Shown: positions 17,996-30,770, counted from the first letter of the stretch. The stretch: 64,000 nt of DNA from JAGWBD01 sp965220615 (GCA_965220615.1 CBDCQL010000002.1:806001-870000), one strand, 5' to 3'. Notes: a model not told the origin generated them from the sequence alone. Numbers and translations: made by a program.

Positions 17996-18144
17996 TCCAC
18001 CCGCATCCCCTGGTGCAAACCGGCCAATTGACGGCACGGTCTGGAGGAAAAGCCAGTATTGCTGCATCCAGGCTTGCGGCGCACCGTTTACTACCTTGTT
18101 GCATAGAATTCCGGGTTCAGAGCCCGCCAGACAGGAGAAGAACG

Positions 18145-19155
18145 ATGCAGGCCATTCGCGTGGGTGTGTATGGCGCTTCCGGCTACGCAGGCGGCGAACT
18201 GGTTGCCTTGCTGAACGGGCACCCGCAGGTGCAACTCGCCTTTGCCACCTCCGGGAGCCAGCTTGGCAAGACCGTCCCGGATAGCCGCCTTCGTTTCATC
18301 GCCCATGAAGATGCCCGGCCGCAGGACGTGGACGCCGTTTTTCTCGCCTTGCCCCATGGCGCATCCGCCGATGTCGCCCAGGCTGCCCTGGACGCCGGCG
18401 CCAGGGTCATCGACCTGTCGGCAGATTTCCGCATGGACAGCGAGGCCGCCTGGAAGGAGTGGTACGGGACCGCGCACCAGCACCCTGATCTGCTGCCTGT
18501 ACCCTATGGCCTGCCGGAAATCAACCGCGACAAACTTCATGGTGTAGAGCTTGTGGCAGTGCCGGGTTGCTACCCGACGACCACGCTTCTTGGCGTGTAC
18601 CCCTTGCTGCTGGCAAAAGCGCTGGCGCCGGGCTCCCCCATTGTCGTTGACGCCAAGTCCGGCGCTTCCGGTGCCGGCCGTACACCAACTTCAATGACGC
18701 ATTTGCCCGAGTTGTTTGCAAATCTCGTGCCTTACAAGACCGGCAGGTCGCATCGTCACGTCGGCGAGATGGAGCAGGAGTTGCACAAGTTTGACGACGA
18801 TATCGGGCCCGTCCTCTTCACACCCCATTTGCTGCCCATTGACCGTGGTCTGCTGGCCAGCATCACCGTCACCCTGGCGCCGACATTCAATGTTTCGGAA
18901 TCGCAGGCCCTGTACGAGGAGACTTTTGACACGGAGCCCATGGTCAGGGTTTTGCCGGCAGGAGACCAGGCGACCATCGCCCACGCGGCGAGACGCGATG
19001 GCTGTGTCATCAGCCTGGTGCCGGTGCTTGATCGCTGGTTGCAGATCACAAGCGTTACCGACAATTTGCGCAAGGGCGCCGCCAGCCAGGCCGTACAGAA
19101 TTTCAATCTGATGTTTGGCCTGGCGGAAACAGCCGGCCTGACTCCCGAGTCGTAG
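18145..19155 (+). CDS. argC: N-acetyl-gamma-glutamyl-phosphate reductase
   Basis: 336 aa. NADPH-dependent reduction of N-acetylglutamyl phosphate to the semialdehyde, third step of arginine synthesis. Rossmann start VGVYGASGYAGGEL, catalytic cysteine in VAVPGCYPTT, and a C-terminal histidine in HRHVGEMEQEL are visible. ATG 18145 follows AGGAGAAGAACG; a longer reading frame upstream lacks family similarity. First gene of argC-argB-argD-argJ-carA-carB; one nucleotide separates it from argB. Confidence 0.95.
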   Translation: MQAIRVGVYGASGYAGGELVALLNGHPQVQLAFATSGSQLGKTVPDSRLRFIAHEDARPQDVDAVFLALPHGASADVAQAALDAGARVIDLSADFRMDSEAAWKEWYGTAHQHPDLLPVPYGLPEINRDKLHGVELVAVPGCYPTTTLLGVYPLLLAKALAPGSPIVVDAKSGASGAGRTPTSMTHLPELFANLVPYKTGRSHRHVGEMEQELHKFDDDIGPVLFTPHLLPIDRGLLASITVTLAPTFNVSESQALYEETFDTEPMVRVLPAGDQATIAHAARRDGCVISLVPVLDRWLQITSVTDNLRKGAASQAVQNFNLMFGLAETAGLTPES

Positions 19156-19156
19156 C

Positions 19157-19948
19157 ATGCCGCCTGTCGTCCTGAAAATCGGCGGGCATGATCTGCGGAA
19201 TGAAGCATTCTTGCGTGAACTGGCTGTTGTGGTCCGCGATCTACGTCTGCCGTTGGTGCTGGTGCACGGCGGCGGCGCCGAGATCGCCGACCTGCAAAGG
19301 CAAATGGGGATCGAACCCCGCTACCTGCAGGGCGTGCGGGTAACGGACGCCGAATCGCTGGCTCTGGTCGAAATGGTCCTCTGTGGCCTGGTCAACAAAC
19401 GTCTCGTGCGTTTCCTGGTGCAGGCCGGGGTGGATGCTCTGGGGATGAGTGGTGTTGACCGCGGTCTGTTGCGCGCGCGTCAGATGCCACATGATGAAGT
19501 GGACATGGGTTTCACCGGCGAAGTGAATGAGGTCAATGCCAATGTCATTCATGAATTGCTGGCGGGTGGCATCACACCGGTCGTCGCGCCGCTCTGCCTG
19601 GGGCCGGACTGCGCCTTCAATGTCAATGCTGATCACGTCGCCGGAGCCCTGGCAGTGGCCATTGGAGTCAGTCGCATTGTGTTTCTGACCAACGTGCCAG
19701 GTGTTTTGCAGGACGGGAAATTGATTGAGGAAATGGATGCCAGGCAGACCCGCGAACTTGTCGGGAGTGGTATCATCCATGGCGGTATGATACCCAAGGT
19801 GGAAACGGCCTTGCAGGCCCTGACGACCGGGGTGCCGCAGGCGCTTGTCACCGATCTGGCAGGACTCAGGCAAAACACGGGCACCTTGTTTCACGGCGAA
19901 GCGGAGGCAATCACAGGAATGGAAACAGGATCGGGGGACAGGGCATGA
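19157..19948 (+). CDS. argB: Acetylglutamate kinase
   Basis: 263 aa, amino-acid kinase fold. It phosphorylates N-acetylglutamate. Signatures are VVLKIGG (phosphate Lys), VLVHGGGAEI, RVTDAESL (acetylglutamate site), NVNADHVAGALA, and IIHGGMIPKVETA near the C-terminus (ATP-site Lys). It lacks the N-terminal helix that forms arginine-sensitive hexamers in some species, so feedback inhibition may not act here. The stop overlaps the argD ATG by 4 nt. Confidence 0.94.
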   Translation: MPPVVLKIGGHDLRNEAFLRELAVVVRDLRLPLVLVHGGGAEIADLQRQMGIEPRYLQGVRVTDAESLALVEMVLCGLVNKRLVRFLVQAGVDALGMSGVDRGLLRARQMPHDEVDMGFTGEVNEVNANVIHELLAGGITPVVAPLCLGPDCAFNVNADHVAGALAVAIGVSRIVFLTNVPGVLQDGKLIEEMDARQTRELVGSGIIHGGMIPKVETALQALTTGVPQALVTDLAGLRQNTGTLFHGEAEAITGMETGSGDRA

Positions 19949-21147
19949 CGAAGGAACTGGAGCGGATCGCTGCGCTGGAAGGCAGGCATGTCGTTCAGGT
20001 CTATGGCCGCCCGCCAATTCTAATCACCCGCGGCGACGGGATGACTGTCTATGATGACGAGGGCAGGGCCTATCTTGATTTCGTTGCCGGCATCGCGGTC
20101 AATGCGCTGGGGTACAACGATGAGGGCCTGAACAGGGCCATTAGCAATGCCCTGGACAGCGGTGTCATTCACACCAGCAACCTTTATCACACCGCAGCGC
20201 ACGCCGAGCTGGCGGCCCTGCTCTGCGAAACGTCCTTTGCCGATCGCGTACACTTTTGCAACAGTGGCGCGGAGGCGGTTGAAGGGGCGATCAAGTTTTC
20301 GCGCAAGGTCGCCTACGAAGCCGGCAAGCCGGACAAGACGGGCATTGTGGCGTTTTCAAATGCCTTCCACGGGCGCACGATGGGTGCCCTGGCGCTCACG
20401 CCGCGCGAGAAGTATCAGAAACCCTTCCGGCCCCTGATGCCGGGCGTCACCATTGCGGAGTTCAACGACGTCGACAGCGCAGCCGCTGCCATCAACGCCG
20501 ACACGGCCGCCGTTTTCGTGGAACCGGTCCAGGGTGAGGGTGGCATCAATATCGCGACGCCGGAGTTCATGCAGGGCCTGCGTGCCCTCTGTGACGAGAA
20601 CGAGGCCCTGCTTGTCAGTGACGAAATCCAGTGCGGTATGGGGCGCACCGGTTCCCTGTGGGGCTACGAGGAAAGCGGGGTCGAACCGGACATCATGACC
20701 GTCGCCAAGCCGCTGGCCGGGGGCCTGCCGATTGGCGCCATTCTGGTGACGGAGGCCGTGGCGGGCGCACTTCACGCCGGTGACCATGGTTCAACCTTCG
20801 CCGGCGGTCCCGTCGTCACCGCTGCCGCGCTTGAAGTCCTGCGTCGCATCAGCCAGCCCTCCTTCCTGGCGCAGGTGCGGGATGTCGGCGAATACCTGGT
20901 GGAGCGGTTGGAGGAGATCAACAGCCCGTTGATCCGGGAGGTGCGCGGTCGCGGACTCATCGTAGGAATCGAACTGGACTGCCCATCGGCGGCGCTGGTT
21001 TCCGCCGGTTACGACAAGGGTCTGCTTCTCCTGAATGCCGGTGAAGAGGTATTGCGCTTTGTGCCGCCGCTTGTGGCGCAGCGCTCCGATATCGATACGC
21101 TGATTTCCTCCCTGACGGACATGCTGGAAGACCTGGGCGATGCATAG
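19945..21147 (+). CDS. argD: Acetylornithine aminotransferase
   Basis: 400-aa class III PLP aminotransferase making N-acetylornithine from the semialdehyde. NSGAEAVEGAIKFSRK binds the phosphate, LLVSDEIQCGMGRTG carries the PLP-ring aspartate, and MTVAKPLAGGLPIGA holds the Schiff-base lysine. RBS GGGGGACAG lies in the end of argB. It overlaps argJ by 8 nt. Confidence 0.94.
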   Translation: MTKELERIAALEGRHVVQVYGRPPILITRGDGMTVYDDEGRAYLDFVAGIAVNALGYNDEGLNRAISNALDSGVIHTSNLYHTAAHAELAALLCETSFADRVHFCNSGAEAVEGAIKFSRKVAYEAGKPDKTGIVAFSNAFHGRTMGALALTPREKYQKPFRPLMPGVTIAEFNDVDSAAAAINADTAAVFVEPVQGEGGINIATPEFMQGLRALCDENEALLVSDEIQCGMGRTGSLWGYEESGVEPDIMTVAKPLAGGLPIGAILVTEAVAGALHAGDHGSTFAGGPVVTAAALEVLRRISQPSFLAQVRDVGEYLVERLEEINSPLIREVRGRGLIVGIELDCPSAALVSAGYDKGLLLLNAGEEVLRFVPPLVAQRSDIDTLISSLTDMLEDLGDA

Positions 21148-22366
21148 GCTCTCCGGCGATATTCAGGGAGTTAAGGGATTCCGCGCTGCCGGGCTTGCCT
21201 GCGGCATCAAGGCCGATGACGTTTCGGACATGGCGTTGATCGTAAGCGACCGGGACTGTGCTGCCGGTGGCGTCTTTACCCGCAACCTTGTCAAGGCAGC
21301 GCCTGTCTTGCTGGACCAGGAATTGCTGCGCGACAATCCCGCCGGCATGCGCGCCCTGGTCGTCAACAGCGGTTGCGCCAATGCCTGCACGGGTCAGAAG
21401 GGACTGGACAACGCGCGGGCCACCGGCGAACTGGTCGCCGGCAAACTGGGTTGCGACGCCAGTGCCGTGTTGGTGATGTCCACCGGGGTCATCGGCGTGC
21501 AGTTGCCCATGGACCGCATTGGGGAAGGCGTGGCAGACGCGTCACCTGTGGAGGAGGCGGAAGGCTGGCAGGCCGCGGCCCGGGGCTTCATGACCACCGA
21601 CAAGTTTCCCAAGCTGGGGTCGACCACGGTTGAGTTGTCCGGAGGGCGGGAAGTCAACATCGCGGGCATCAGTAAGGGCGCCGGCATGATCGCGCCGGAC
21701 ATGGCCACCATGCTGGCGATGATCGCCACAGATGCCGCCCTGACCGTTCCGCAGGCGCAGTCCCTGCTTGAAGAAGTCAACGGCGTCAGCTTCAATTGCA
21801 TTGTCGTCGACGGCGATACCAGTACCAACGACACCGTTTTGCTGCTGGCCAATGGCGCCAGCGGCGTCGCACTGTCAGACGATGATGATGTGGCAGCCTT
21901 TCGTGACGCCCTGCAGGACCTCTGTGTACATCTGGCTCAGGCAATTGTAAGGGATGGCGAAGGTGCCACCCGCTTCGTTACAATCGATGTCGAGGGCGCG
22001 ACAGACGCCGCCGCTGCGCGTCAGATTGCCAACACAATCGCCACCTCGGCGCTCTCAAAAACGGCCTTCTATGGCAGCGATGCCAACTGGGGACGTTTTG
22101 CCGCGGCGGCGGGTCGGGCCGGCATCGCCTTTGACCCGGCGGACCTGGCGCTGTGGCTGGGCGAAGGCGAAACGCTGGCGAACCCCCTGCAGTTGATGCA
22201 GGCCGGTGAGCCCGTCGATTATGATGAGGATGTAGCGACGTCCATCGTGAGCCAACCGGAGTTTACGGTGAAACTTTCTGTCGGTGCAGGCCAGGGCCAG
22301 GCGCGCGTCTGGACTTGTGACCTGGGACACGAATACGTGTCCATTAATGCGGAATACAGGACCTGA
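21140..22366 (+). CDS. argJ: Bifunctional glutamate N-acetyltransferase / ornithine acetyltransferase
   Basis: 408 aa. It recycles the acetyl group from acetylornithine to glutamate, so this genome probably uses the cyclic arginine pathway. The self-cleavage site is clear in APDMATMLAMIATDA, where Thr becomes the nucleophile of the beta subunit. Other landmarks are VNSGCANACTG and GDTSTNDT. The TGA overlaps the carA ATG by one base. Whether it is mono- or bifunctional cannot be read from sequence alone. Confidence 0.95.
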   Translation: MHRLSGDIQGVKGFRAAGLACGIKADDVSDMALIVSDRDCAAGGVFTRNLVKAAPVLLDQELLRDNPAGMRALVVNSGCANACTGQKGLDNARATGELVAGKLGCDASAVLVMSTGVIGVQLPMDRIGEGVADASPVEEAEGWQAAARGFMTTDKFPKLGSTTVELSGGREVNIAGISKGAGMIAPDMATMLAMIATDAALTVPQAQSLLEEVNGVSFNCIVVDGDTSTNDTVLLLANGASGVALSDDDDVAAFRDALQDLCVHLAQAIVRDGEGATRFVTIDVEGATDAAAARQIANTIATSALSKTAFYGSDANWGRFAAAAGRAGIAFDPADLALWLGEGETLANPLQLMQAGEPVDYDEDVATSIVSQPEFTVKLSVGAGQGQARVWTCDLGHEYVSINAEYRT

Positions 22367-23514
22367 TGTTCGCCTGTCTTGCGCTTGAAGATGGACGTTT
22401 GTTCTCGGGGACAGGCTTCGGCGCCGAGGGCGTCACAACCGGAGAACTGGTCTTCAACACCTCCATGACCGGTTATCAGGAGATCCTTACGGACCCCTCC
22501 TACTACCGGCAAATCGTCACCATGACTGTTTCACACGTCGGCAACACCGGGGTCAACCAGCAGGACCTTGAGTCCGACCGCATCTGGGTGTCCGGATTCG
22601 TCGTGCGTGCCCTGAGCCCGGTAGTCAGCAGCTGGCGCGAACAGGGAGCGCTGGCCGACTGGCTGAAAGAGCAGGGCATCAGCGGGATAACTGGAGTGGC
22701 GACGCGGGCTTTGGTACGTCACATTCGTTCCAGGGGTGTCATGCGGGCCGCCATTGCCTGCGGGGAAGGCGCACTGGACACGGCATCTCTGGTGGAAATG
22801 GCGCGAAGTTCGCCGGACATGTCCGGCGCGAATCTCGTCGATTCAGTCACGACCCGCGAGTCCTACAACTGGGCCTCGCACAGCGATCCGCAGTGGTATC
22901 GCGGTGAACAGCTGGATGTCCGCGGCCCCCTGATCGTCGCCTGGGATTTCGGCATCAAGCGCAACATACTGCGCATGATGGCCGATCGCGGCATGCGGGT
23001 CACCGTGGTGCCCGCCCAAACCAGCGCGGATGACGTGCTGGCCATGAACCCTGACGGTGTTTTCCTCAGCAACGGACCGGGCGACCCCGCCGCTGTGGAC
23101 TATGCCATCCACAATACGCGGGAACTGGTGGGGAAGGTACCGCTCTTCGGCATTTGTCTTGGCCACCAGATTCTTGCCCTGGCGCTGGGCGGCAAGACGG
23201 AAAAGATGCACTTTGGTCATCGGGGTGGCAATCAGCCGGTTCGCAATTTACTCACCGGTGTTGTGGAGATCAGCGCGCACAATCACGGCTTTGCCGTCAG
23301 TGAGGACAGCGAACTGGGAGGCGCGGAAGTCACCCACATCAATCTGAATGACAACAGCATTGAAGGCATTCGCGACACGGAGCGTTCTGTCTTCAGCGTA
23401 CAGTACCATCCGGAGGCCGCGCCTGGCCCCCACGACTCTCTGTATCTGTTTGATGAATTTGTAAAACAGGTGCACAGCACGACGACAGGCCCGGGCCATT
23501 TCCGGGGCCGCTAA
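22366..23514 (+). CDS. carA: Carbamoyl-phosphate synthase small subunit
   Basis: 382 aa. Glutaminase subunit delivering ammonia to CarB. The N-terminal domain contains VFNTSMTGYQEILTDPSY. The class I amidotransferase domain has the catalytic Cys in GICLGHQIL and the His/Glu pair in FSVQYHPEAAPGP. AGGA precedes the ATG inside argJ. It is followed by carB after 11 nt. Confidence 0.96.
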   Translation: MFACLALEDGRLFSGTGFGAEGVTTGELVFNTSMTGYQEILTDPSYYRQIVTMTVSHVGNTGVNQQDLESDRIWVSGFVVRALSPVVSSWREQGALADWLKEQGISGITGVATRALVRHIRSRGVMRAAIACGEGALDTASLVEMARSSPDMSGANLVDSVTTRESYNWASHSDPQWYRGEQLDVRGPLIVAWDFGIKRNILRMMADRGMRVTVVPAQTSADDVLAMNPDGVFLSNGPGDPAAVDYAIHNTRELVGKVPLFGICLGHQILALALGGKTEKMHFGHRGGNQPVRNLLTGVVEISAHNHGFAVSEDSELGGAEVTHINLNDNSIEGIRDTERSVFSVQYHPEAAPGPHDSLYLFDEFVKQVHSTTTGPGHFRGR

Positions 23515-23525
23515 ACGGGGAGATC

Positions 23526-26729
<3,204 letters not shown>

Positions 26730-26789
26730 AACCGGATTGTTCGGCACTCTGGCACGGCTGGCTCCTGTGGAAGTCGCTTCATGCCCTGT

Positions 26790-26797
26790 GATAAACT
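26790..26797 (+). promoter_or_regulatory. Possible extended -10 promoter for hpt
   Basis: TGT-GATAAACT, an extended -10-like element in the 107-nt gap after carB, about 40 nt before the hpt start. The -35 is poor. Confidence 0.3.
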
Positions 26798-26836
26798 GAA
26801 CGAAACCCAAAGACGCACCTGCTGAACGGAGAACCG

Positions 26837-27397
26837 GTGACCGACGGCCATGAGCGTTATCTGCAGGAAGTACTGATATCCGAAGAACGTTTGCGCCAAC
26901 GAATCGCCGAACTGGGAAAGGAAATCTCAACCGACTATCAGGGCTGCTCCGGACTGCTGCTGGTCTGCGTGCTCAAGGGCGGCATTCTTTTCCTGGCGGA
27001 CCTGATGCGCCACATCCAGGTGCCGCACGCCATCGATTTTCTTGCCGTCTCCAGTTATGGCGTTGGGGCACGCCAGTCCCAGGGCGAGGTCCGCATCATG
27101 ATGGACCTCAGTTCCCAAATTGCCGGTCAGCACGTGTTGATTATTGAAGACATCATCGACAGCGGCCACACCTTGCGTTACGTCATGGAAATGCTGCAGG
27201 CCCGCCGTCCGGCAAGCCTGAAACTCTGCGCCCTGTTGAACAAGGTCTCGCGCCGGCGGGTGGACATCAGGGTCGATTACACGGGATTCGAAATCGAGGA
27301 TCGCTTCGTGTTCGGCTATGGTCTCGACCTGGATGAAAGGTATCGCAACCTGCCATTCGTCGGTGTCGCCGATCTGTCGCAGACGGGCGATGCCTGA
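26837..27397 (+). CDS. hpt: Hypoxanthine phosphoribosyltransferase
   Basis: 186 aa. Purine salvage: transfers ribose 5-phosphate from PRPP to hypoxanthine or guanine. The PRPP motif VLIIEDIIDSGHTLR and the LLVCVLKGGILFLADL and AVSSYGVG segments are typical. GTG start with GGAGA upstream. The stop overlaps the next gene by 8 nt. Confidence 0.95.
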   Translation: MTDGHERYLQEVLISEERLRQRIAELGKEISTDYQGCSGLLLVCVLKGGILFLADLMRHIQVPHAIDFLAVSSYGVGARQSQGEVRIMMDLSSQIAGQHVLIIEDIIDSGHTLRYVMEMLQARRPASLKLCALLNKVSRRRVDIRVDYTGFEIEDRFVFGYGLDLDERYRNLPFVGVADLSQTGDA

Positions 27398-28847
27398 AAC
27401 GCAAGCCCGCAGGCCACACAGACCACTGTTCTGGCCGGAAATCGTCTCGCAGCTGCAGACCGTCGTCGCAGAATTCGCTCAACCCGTTTTTCTGGTGGGT
27501 GGGGCGGTGAGGGACGCCCTTGCCGGTCGACCGGTGCACGATATTGATCTCGCGCTCGCCCGGGGCGGCGTTCGAACGGCGCGTCGCGTTGCCAACGCCC
27601 TTGACGGCAATTGCTACGTGCTGGACCGTGAAAGGGACGTAGGGCGGGCCCTGCTGGACGTTGGACAGGGCCAGATTCGCGTCGACGTCGCCCGTTTCCG
27701 TGGCCCGGAGCTTCACGCCGACCTGCTGGACCGAGATTTCACCGTCAATGCCATGGCGGTTGAGGTGGCTGGTGACTGCAACCTGCTCATTGACCCGCTG
27801 GGCGGGGAGGAGGACCTGCGGTCCCGGCGCTTGCGTCAATGCCATGCCGACTCACTGACCAACGATCCCATTCGTGTCCTGCGCGCCCTGCGCCTCGCGG
27901 CCCAGTTCGGTTTCCAGATCGAAAGGAACACCCTGGATTCGATGCGCCTGGCGCGTGAGCAACTTGCCACCTGCTCTGCGGAGCGGATTCGGGACGAGTT
28001 CTGGCGGCTGCTTGAACTGCCCCAGGCGACTGCAGCCATTCGCGCGGCCGCGGCAACAGGCGTCCTGGAAGTGTTGATGCCGAAGCTATCCGGGTTGCTT
28101 CACAAACCGGCAACCGGCGAGGACTACGGGGACGGCTGGCAGGAATGCCTTGCCATTCTGGAACGACTGCAACATGTCGTGTCCGCATTCACAGGCCGGC
28201 GGCGCGACGAGGATGGCGCATCTTTCGGCGCGGGCCTGCTGGTCATTCAGTTAAACCGCTGGCGCACAGCGATGCAGCGGCACCTCCGAACGACCTGGCC
28301 GGACCAACGGTCCCACACGGCCCTGCTCATGCTTGGGGGCCTCTACAGCACTGCGGACCAGTCTGACGAAAAAGCAGCGCAGGCGGTTGAACGCGCGAAG
28401 ACTTTCTGCCTTTCCAACGGCGAGTGCGAAAGACTGGGGGGTATGTTGCGCTGGCAAAATGAAGTCCTGTCGCTTGATGCCGGTTCAAACCTGTCGCTTC
28501 ACCGCTTCTGGCGTGGCGCCGGAGATTCTGGTGTGGACGCCTGTTTGCTGGCAGCTGCAAACTATCTGGGGGTAGCAGGCAGCCGGCTCGATCACGAAGA
28601 CTGGCTTGAACGGGTAGACTGTCTTACACGCATTTTGCAGGCCCGCTTTGAACTGATGGACACTGTGATCAACCCGCCGCCACTGCTTGATGGTCACGGG
28701 TTGATGCGCGAACTGAAATTGTCGCCCGGCCCGCTCGTGGGCGACGTCCTCGACCATATTCGTGAAGCCCAGGCGTGCGGGACCGTGCGAACCAGGGACG
28801 AGGCATTGGTCCTTGCGCGAGACCTGCTCGATGCCGGTACTCGTTAG
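27390..28847 (+). CDS. CCA tRNA nucleotidyltransferase / poly(A) polymerase family protein
   Basis: 485 aa. Class II nucleotidyltransferase: FLVGGAVRDALAGRPVHDIDLA contains the GG motif and the catalytic DxD pair. DLLDRDFTVNAMAVEV and DDPIRVLRALRLAAQFGF-like segments (here NDPIRVL) are present. It most likely adds or repairs the CCA end of tRNAs; both tRNA genes in the window lack encoded CCA, which fits. The C-terminal ~250 residues are divergent, so specificity for CC, A or all three bases is not certain. Convergent with rsmD, 4-nt overlap. Confidence 0.85.
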   Translation: MPETQARRPHRPLFWPEIVSQLQTVVAEFAQPVFLVGGAVRDALAGRPVHDIDLALARGGVRTARRVANALDGNCYVLDRERDVGRALLDVGQGQIRVDVARFRGPELHADLLDRDFTVNAMAVEVAGDCNLLIDPLGGEEDLRSRRLRQCHADSLTNDPIRVLRALRLAAQFGFQIERNTLDSMRLAREQLATCSAERIRDEFWRLLELPQATAAIRAAAATGVLEVLMPKLSGLLHKPATGEDYGDGWQECLAILERLQHVVSAFTGRRRDEDGASFGAGLLVIQLNRWRTAMQRHLRTTWPDQRSHTALLMLGGLYSTADQSDEKAAQAVERAKTFCLSNGECERLGGMLRWQNEVLSLDAGSNLSLHRFWRGAGDSGVDACLLAAANYLGVAGSRLDHEDWLERVDCLTRILQARFELMDTVINPPPLLDGHGLMRELKLSPGPLVGDVLDHIREAQACGTVRTRDEALVLARDLLDAGTR

Positions 28848-29431
28848 ACTATTTCGGTGTCGGCCTGCCGCGGATTATCACTGACCTGAAAGTACCACAG
28901 CAGGGTGTTCCCGTAACGACGTTCGTCGAAAGCCCTGAGCCGACCCAACTTAAGGCCCTGGCGCTCTGACGGGTCAATCTGCACGATAACTACTGAGTCT
29001 GCGTGGGTCCAGTCAGGTCGCTCGTCGATCAGTTGCAGGGTCTGCGACCACAAGCCCTGATACTGGGGTGGGGCGACGTAAATGATGTCGTAGGAGTGCG
29101 CCGCGTCGTTGCGCAACCAGGACAGCACGTCTGCGCGTTGCACATGCGCGCGTTCCCAGACTCCGGCAAGTTGGAGGTTTTCGCGTATGATACGCAGGGC
29201 GCGCGGGTCCTGCTCGACCAGTTCCGCCAGCGCCGCGCCCCGACTCAGTGCTTCGATGGCCACGCTGCCCGTGCCGGCGTACAGGTCCAGAAAGCGGGAC
29301 CCGGCCACGCGACGTCCCAGCTTGCTGAAACAGGCTTCCTTCACGCGGTCCATGACCGGGCGCGAGCCTTCCCCCGGCACCATCTTCAGGCGGCGTCCTC
29401 TCGCCGTGCCGGCGATGACGCGAATGGGCAT
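28844..29431 (-). CDS. rsmD: 16S rRNA (guanine(966)-N(2))-methyltransferase
   Basis: 195 aa. Methylates G966 of 16S rRNA using SAM. MPIRVIAGTARGRRLK and DLYAGTGSVAIEALSRGA (SAM site) define it. The catalytic motif usually reading DPPY is YVAPPQYQ here, with Ala for Asp. ATG 29431 shares a base with the stop of the upstream URO-D-like gene. Convergent with the CCA enzyme. Confidence 0.88.
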   Translation of the reverse strand: MPIRVIAGTARGRRLKMVPGEGSRPVMDRVKEACFSKLGRRVAGSRFLDLYAGTGSVAIEALSRGAALAELVEQDPRALRIIRENLQLAGVWERAHVQRADVLSWLRNDAAHSYDIIYVAPPQYQGLWSQTLQLIDERPDWTHADSVVIVQIDPSERQGLKLGRLRAFDERRYGNTLLWYFQVSDNPRQADTEIV

Positions 29432-30426
29432 CAGGCGCCGGCCCCGCCGGGTTCCACGGACTGGCGCATGGCGCGAAGATTCGAAAGTGGGGTGGTCACC
29501 AGGAGCGGAGATCCTGGTGCCAGAATGAAGCGTCGGTTTCCGCAAAGTTGCTGCGCTGCGCGCGCCCGGTTCAGCACCGTCGCCGGCGTTCCCTCATGCA
29601 ATTGTTCCTGCGCAGAAAGCCCGGCACAGGCGGCGCCGTAGAGGCGGGATCGACCGTTCAGCAGATCCGGTTCGCCGCTCTGGTCATCCCAGTTGACAGC
29701 AGGCAGGTTCGTATCCGCAGCCAGACCGAAGATGGGCGCGTCCACGGGAAAGCTGATCATGTTGAACCACCAGGCTCTGGGCAGGCTGTCCAGGATGGCC
29801 CGGTCGAAGGGCCACGCAACAATCTGGTATTCGTCCTCAGAGAGCAAATCGTGGCTTGCCAGTGACATTTCGTAGCATATTCCTGCCAGTGGGTAACGTC
29901 GCATTTCGTCGATGATTCGTTGCGTACCCGAGGTCAGGATTTCCAGCCCTGCGCGCAAGTGTTCCGGCTTTTGACGCATGTGACGCAGCAATCGCGGAAA
30001 GCCGGTCAGTTGCCCGGCCTGGGTGAAAGGAGAGGGCAGGCTCATGAGTACCGGCGTTTCATCGTCCAGTCCCTCGAGGACCAGTCGTAACGTCTCCAAC
30101 TGGCGCCCAACCACGCCACGGAGAGGCGTCAGGGTTCGCAGGTTTGTCCAGTCCAGCGAGCGTTGAACGACGTAACGGGTGACCTGGCGAGTGCCATCAA
30201 GGGCGCCGCGCCAGGAGTCCTGCAAGCCGTAATCCGCGACTGCCCAGGTCTGGGCAGGCAATATTCGGAGAAAATCAGGATCATAGGTTTCCTGGAAGTC
30301 AATCAGGACTCGGGCGAAATCCGCCGCGCGCTCATCGTCGCCCGGCCAGTGACGCCAGAACGCTACCGGTGTTCGGTCGGTTGGCTCGCCGGCAAAGGTG
30401 CGCAGCAGCCGTTCACGTTTGTTCAC
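29431..30426 (-). CDS. Uroporphyrinogen decarboxylase (URO-D) family protein
   Basis: 331 aa. The start (PTDRTPVAFWRHWPGDDE) and the end (GSPLLVTTPLSNLRAM) match the URO-D/MtaA superfamily, which includes haem-pathway decarboxylases and cobamide- or corrinoid-linked methyltransferases. No other haem gene is near, and the N-terminal aspartate/arginine pattern is not that of HemE, so a methyltransferase-like or unknown role is more likely than HemE. It overlaps the TPR gene by 4 nt. Confidence 0.75.
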   Translation of the reverse strand: MNKRERLLRTFAGEPTDRTPVAFWRHWPGDDERAADFARVLIDFQETYDPDFLRILPAQTWAVADYGLQDSWRGALDGTRQVTRYVVQRSLDWTNLRTLTPLRGVVGRQLETLRLVLEGLDDETPVLMSLPSPFTQAGQLTGFPRLLRHMRQKPEHLRAGLEILTSGTQRIIDEMRRYPLAGICYEMSLASHDLLSEDEYQIVAWPFDRAILDSLPRAWWFNMISFPVDAPIFGLAADTNLPAVNWDDQSGEPDLLNGRSRLYGAACAGLSAQEQLHEGTPATVLNRARAAQQLCGNRRFILAPGSPLLVTTPLSNLRAMRQSVEPGGAGA

Positions 30427-30770
30427 CCGCCGCCTTCAGTTTCGGCGATGCGCTGATTGAGCATGCGGGCCAACATGGTCAGGCGATCGTCTTCGGGCGT
30501 GCGGATCGTGTCGTCGCTGCTGCTCTCTTTTTGCTCTTCCTGCGCCTGCTGTCCACTTTCGACAAGTGTCAGGGCTTCACGAAAACTCTGTATCGCCTTG
30601 TCCGGATGGCCGGCTGCCTTTTGCGAAATGCCCAGCCCGTAGCGGGCGTCGATATCATTCGGGTGAGCCTGCACGATGGACTCAAACGCGTCCATTGCCG
30701 CGGCGCTTTTGCCTTCCCGTTGTTGTTGCCAGGCGCGTCGAACCTCTTCGCCAACGTTTCCGGCTGCCAT
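30423..30770 (-). CDS. Small tetratricopeptide repeat protein
   Basis: 115 aa. At least one clear TPR pair lies near residues 10-75 (AWQQQREGKSAAAMDAFESI; DIDARYGLGISQKAAGHPDKA), then an acidic Gln/Glu/Ser-rich segment and a short helix. ATG 30770 follows GGGAGGACGAA. First gene of the TPR - URO-D - rsmD unit; probably a protein-interaction module. Confidence 0.75.
   Translation of the reverse strand: MAAGNVGEEVRRAWQQQREGKSAAAMDAFESIVQAHPNDIDARYGLGISQKAAGHPDKAIQSFREALTLVESGQQAQEEQKESSSDDTIRTPEDDRLTMLARMLNQRIAETEGGG

Larger units (their letters stand above)
17658..18144. other. Long divergent intergenic region rpoD / argC
   Basis: 487 nt with no convincing gene. It is clearly AT-richer than the rest between about 17830 and 17960. 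It contains a consensus promoter for argC, near-direct repeats just upstream of it, and two possible -10 elements for rpoD on the minus strand (TACAAT, 17765-17770; TATAAA, 17911-17916) without good -35 hexamers. The argC leader (about 140 nt) shows no riboswitch I can recognise. Confidence 0.6.

Noticed and set aside
17977..18144. 56-codon N-terminal extension of argC
   Set aside because: It contains the predicted promoter -10 and no family similarity; ATG 18145 has a strong ribosome site.
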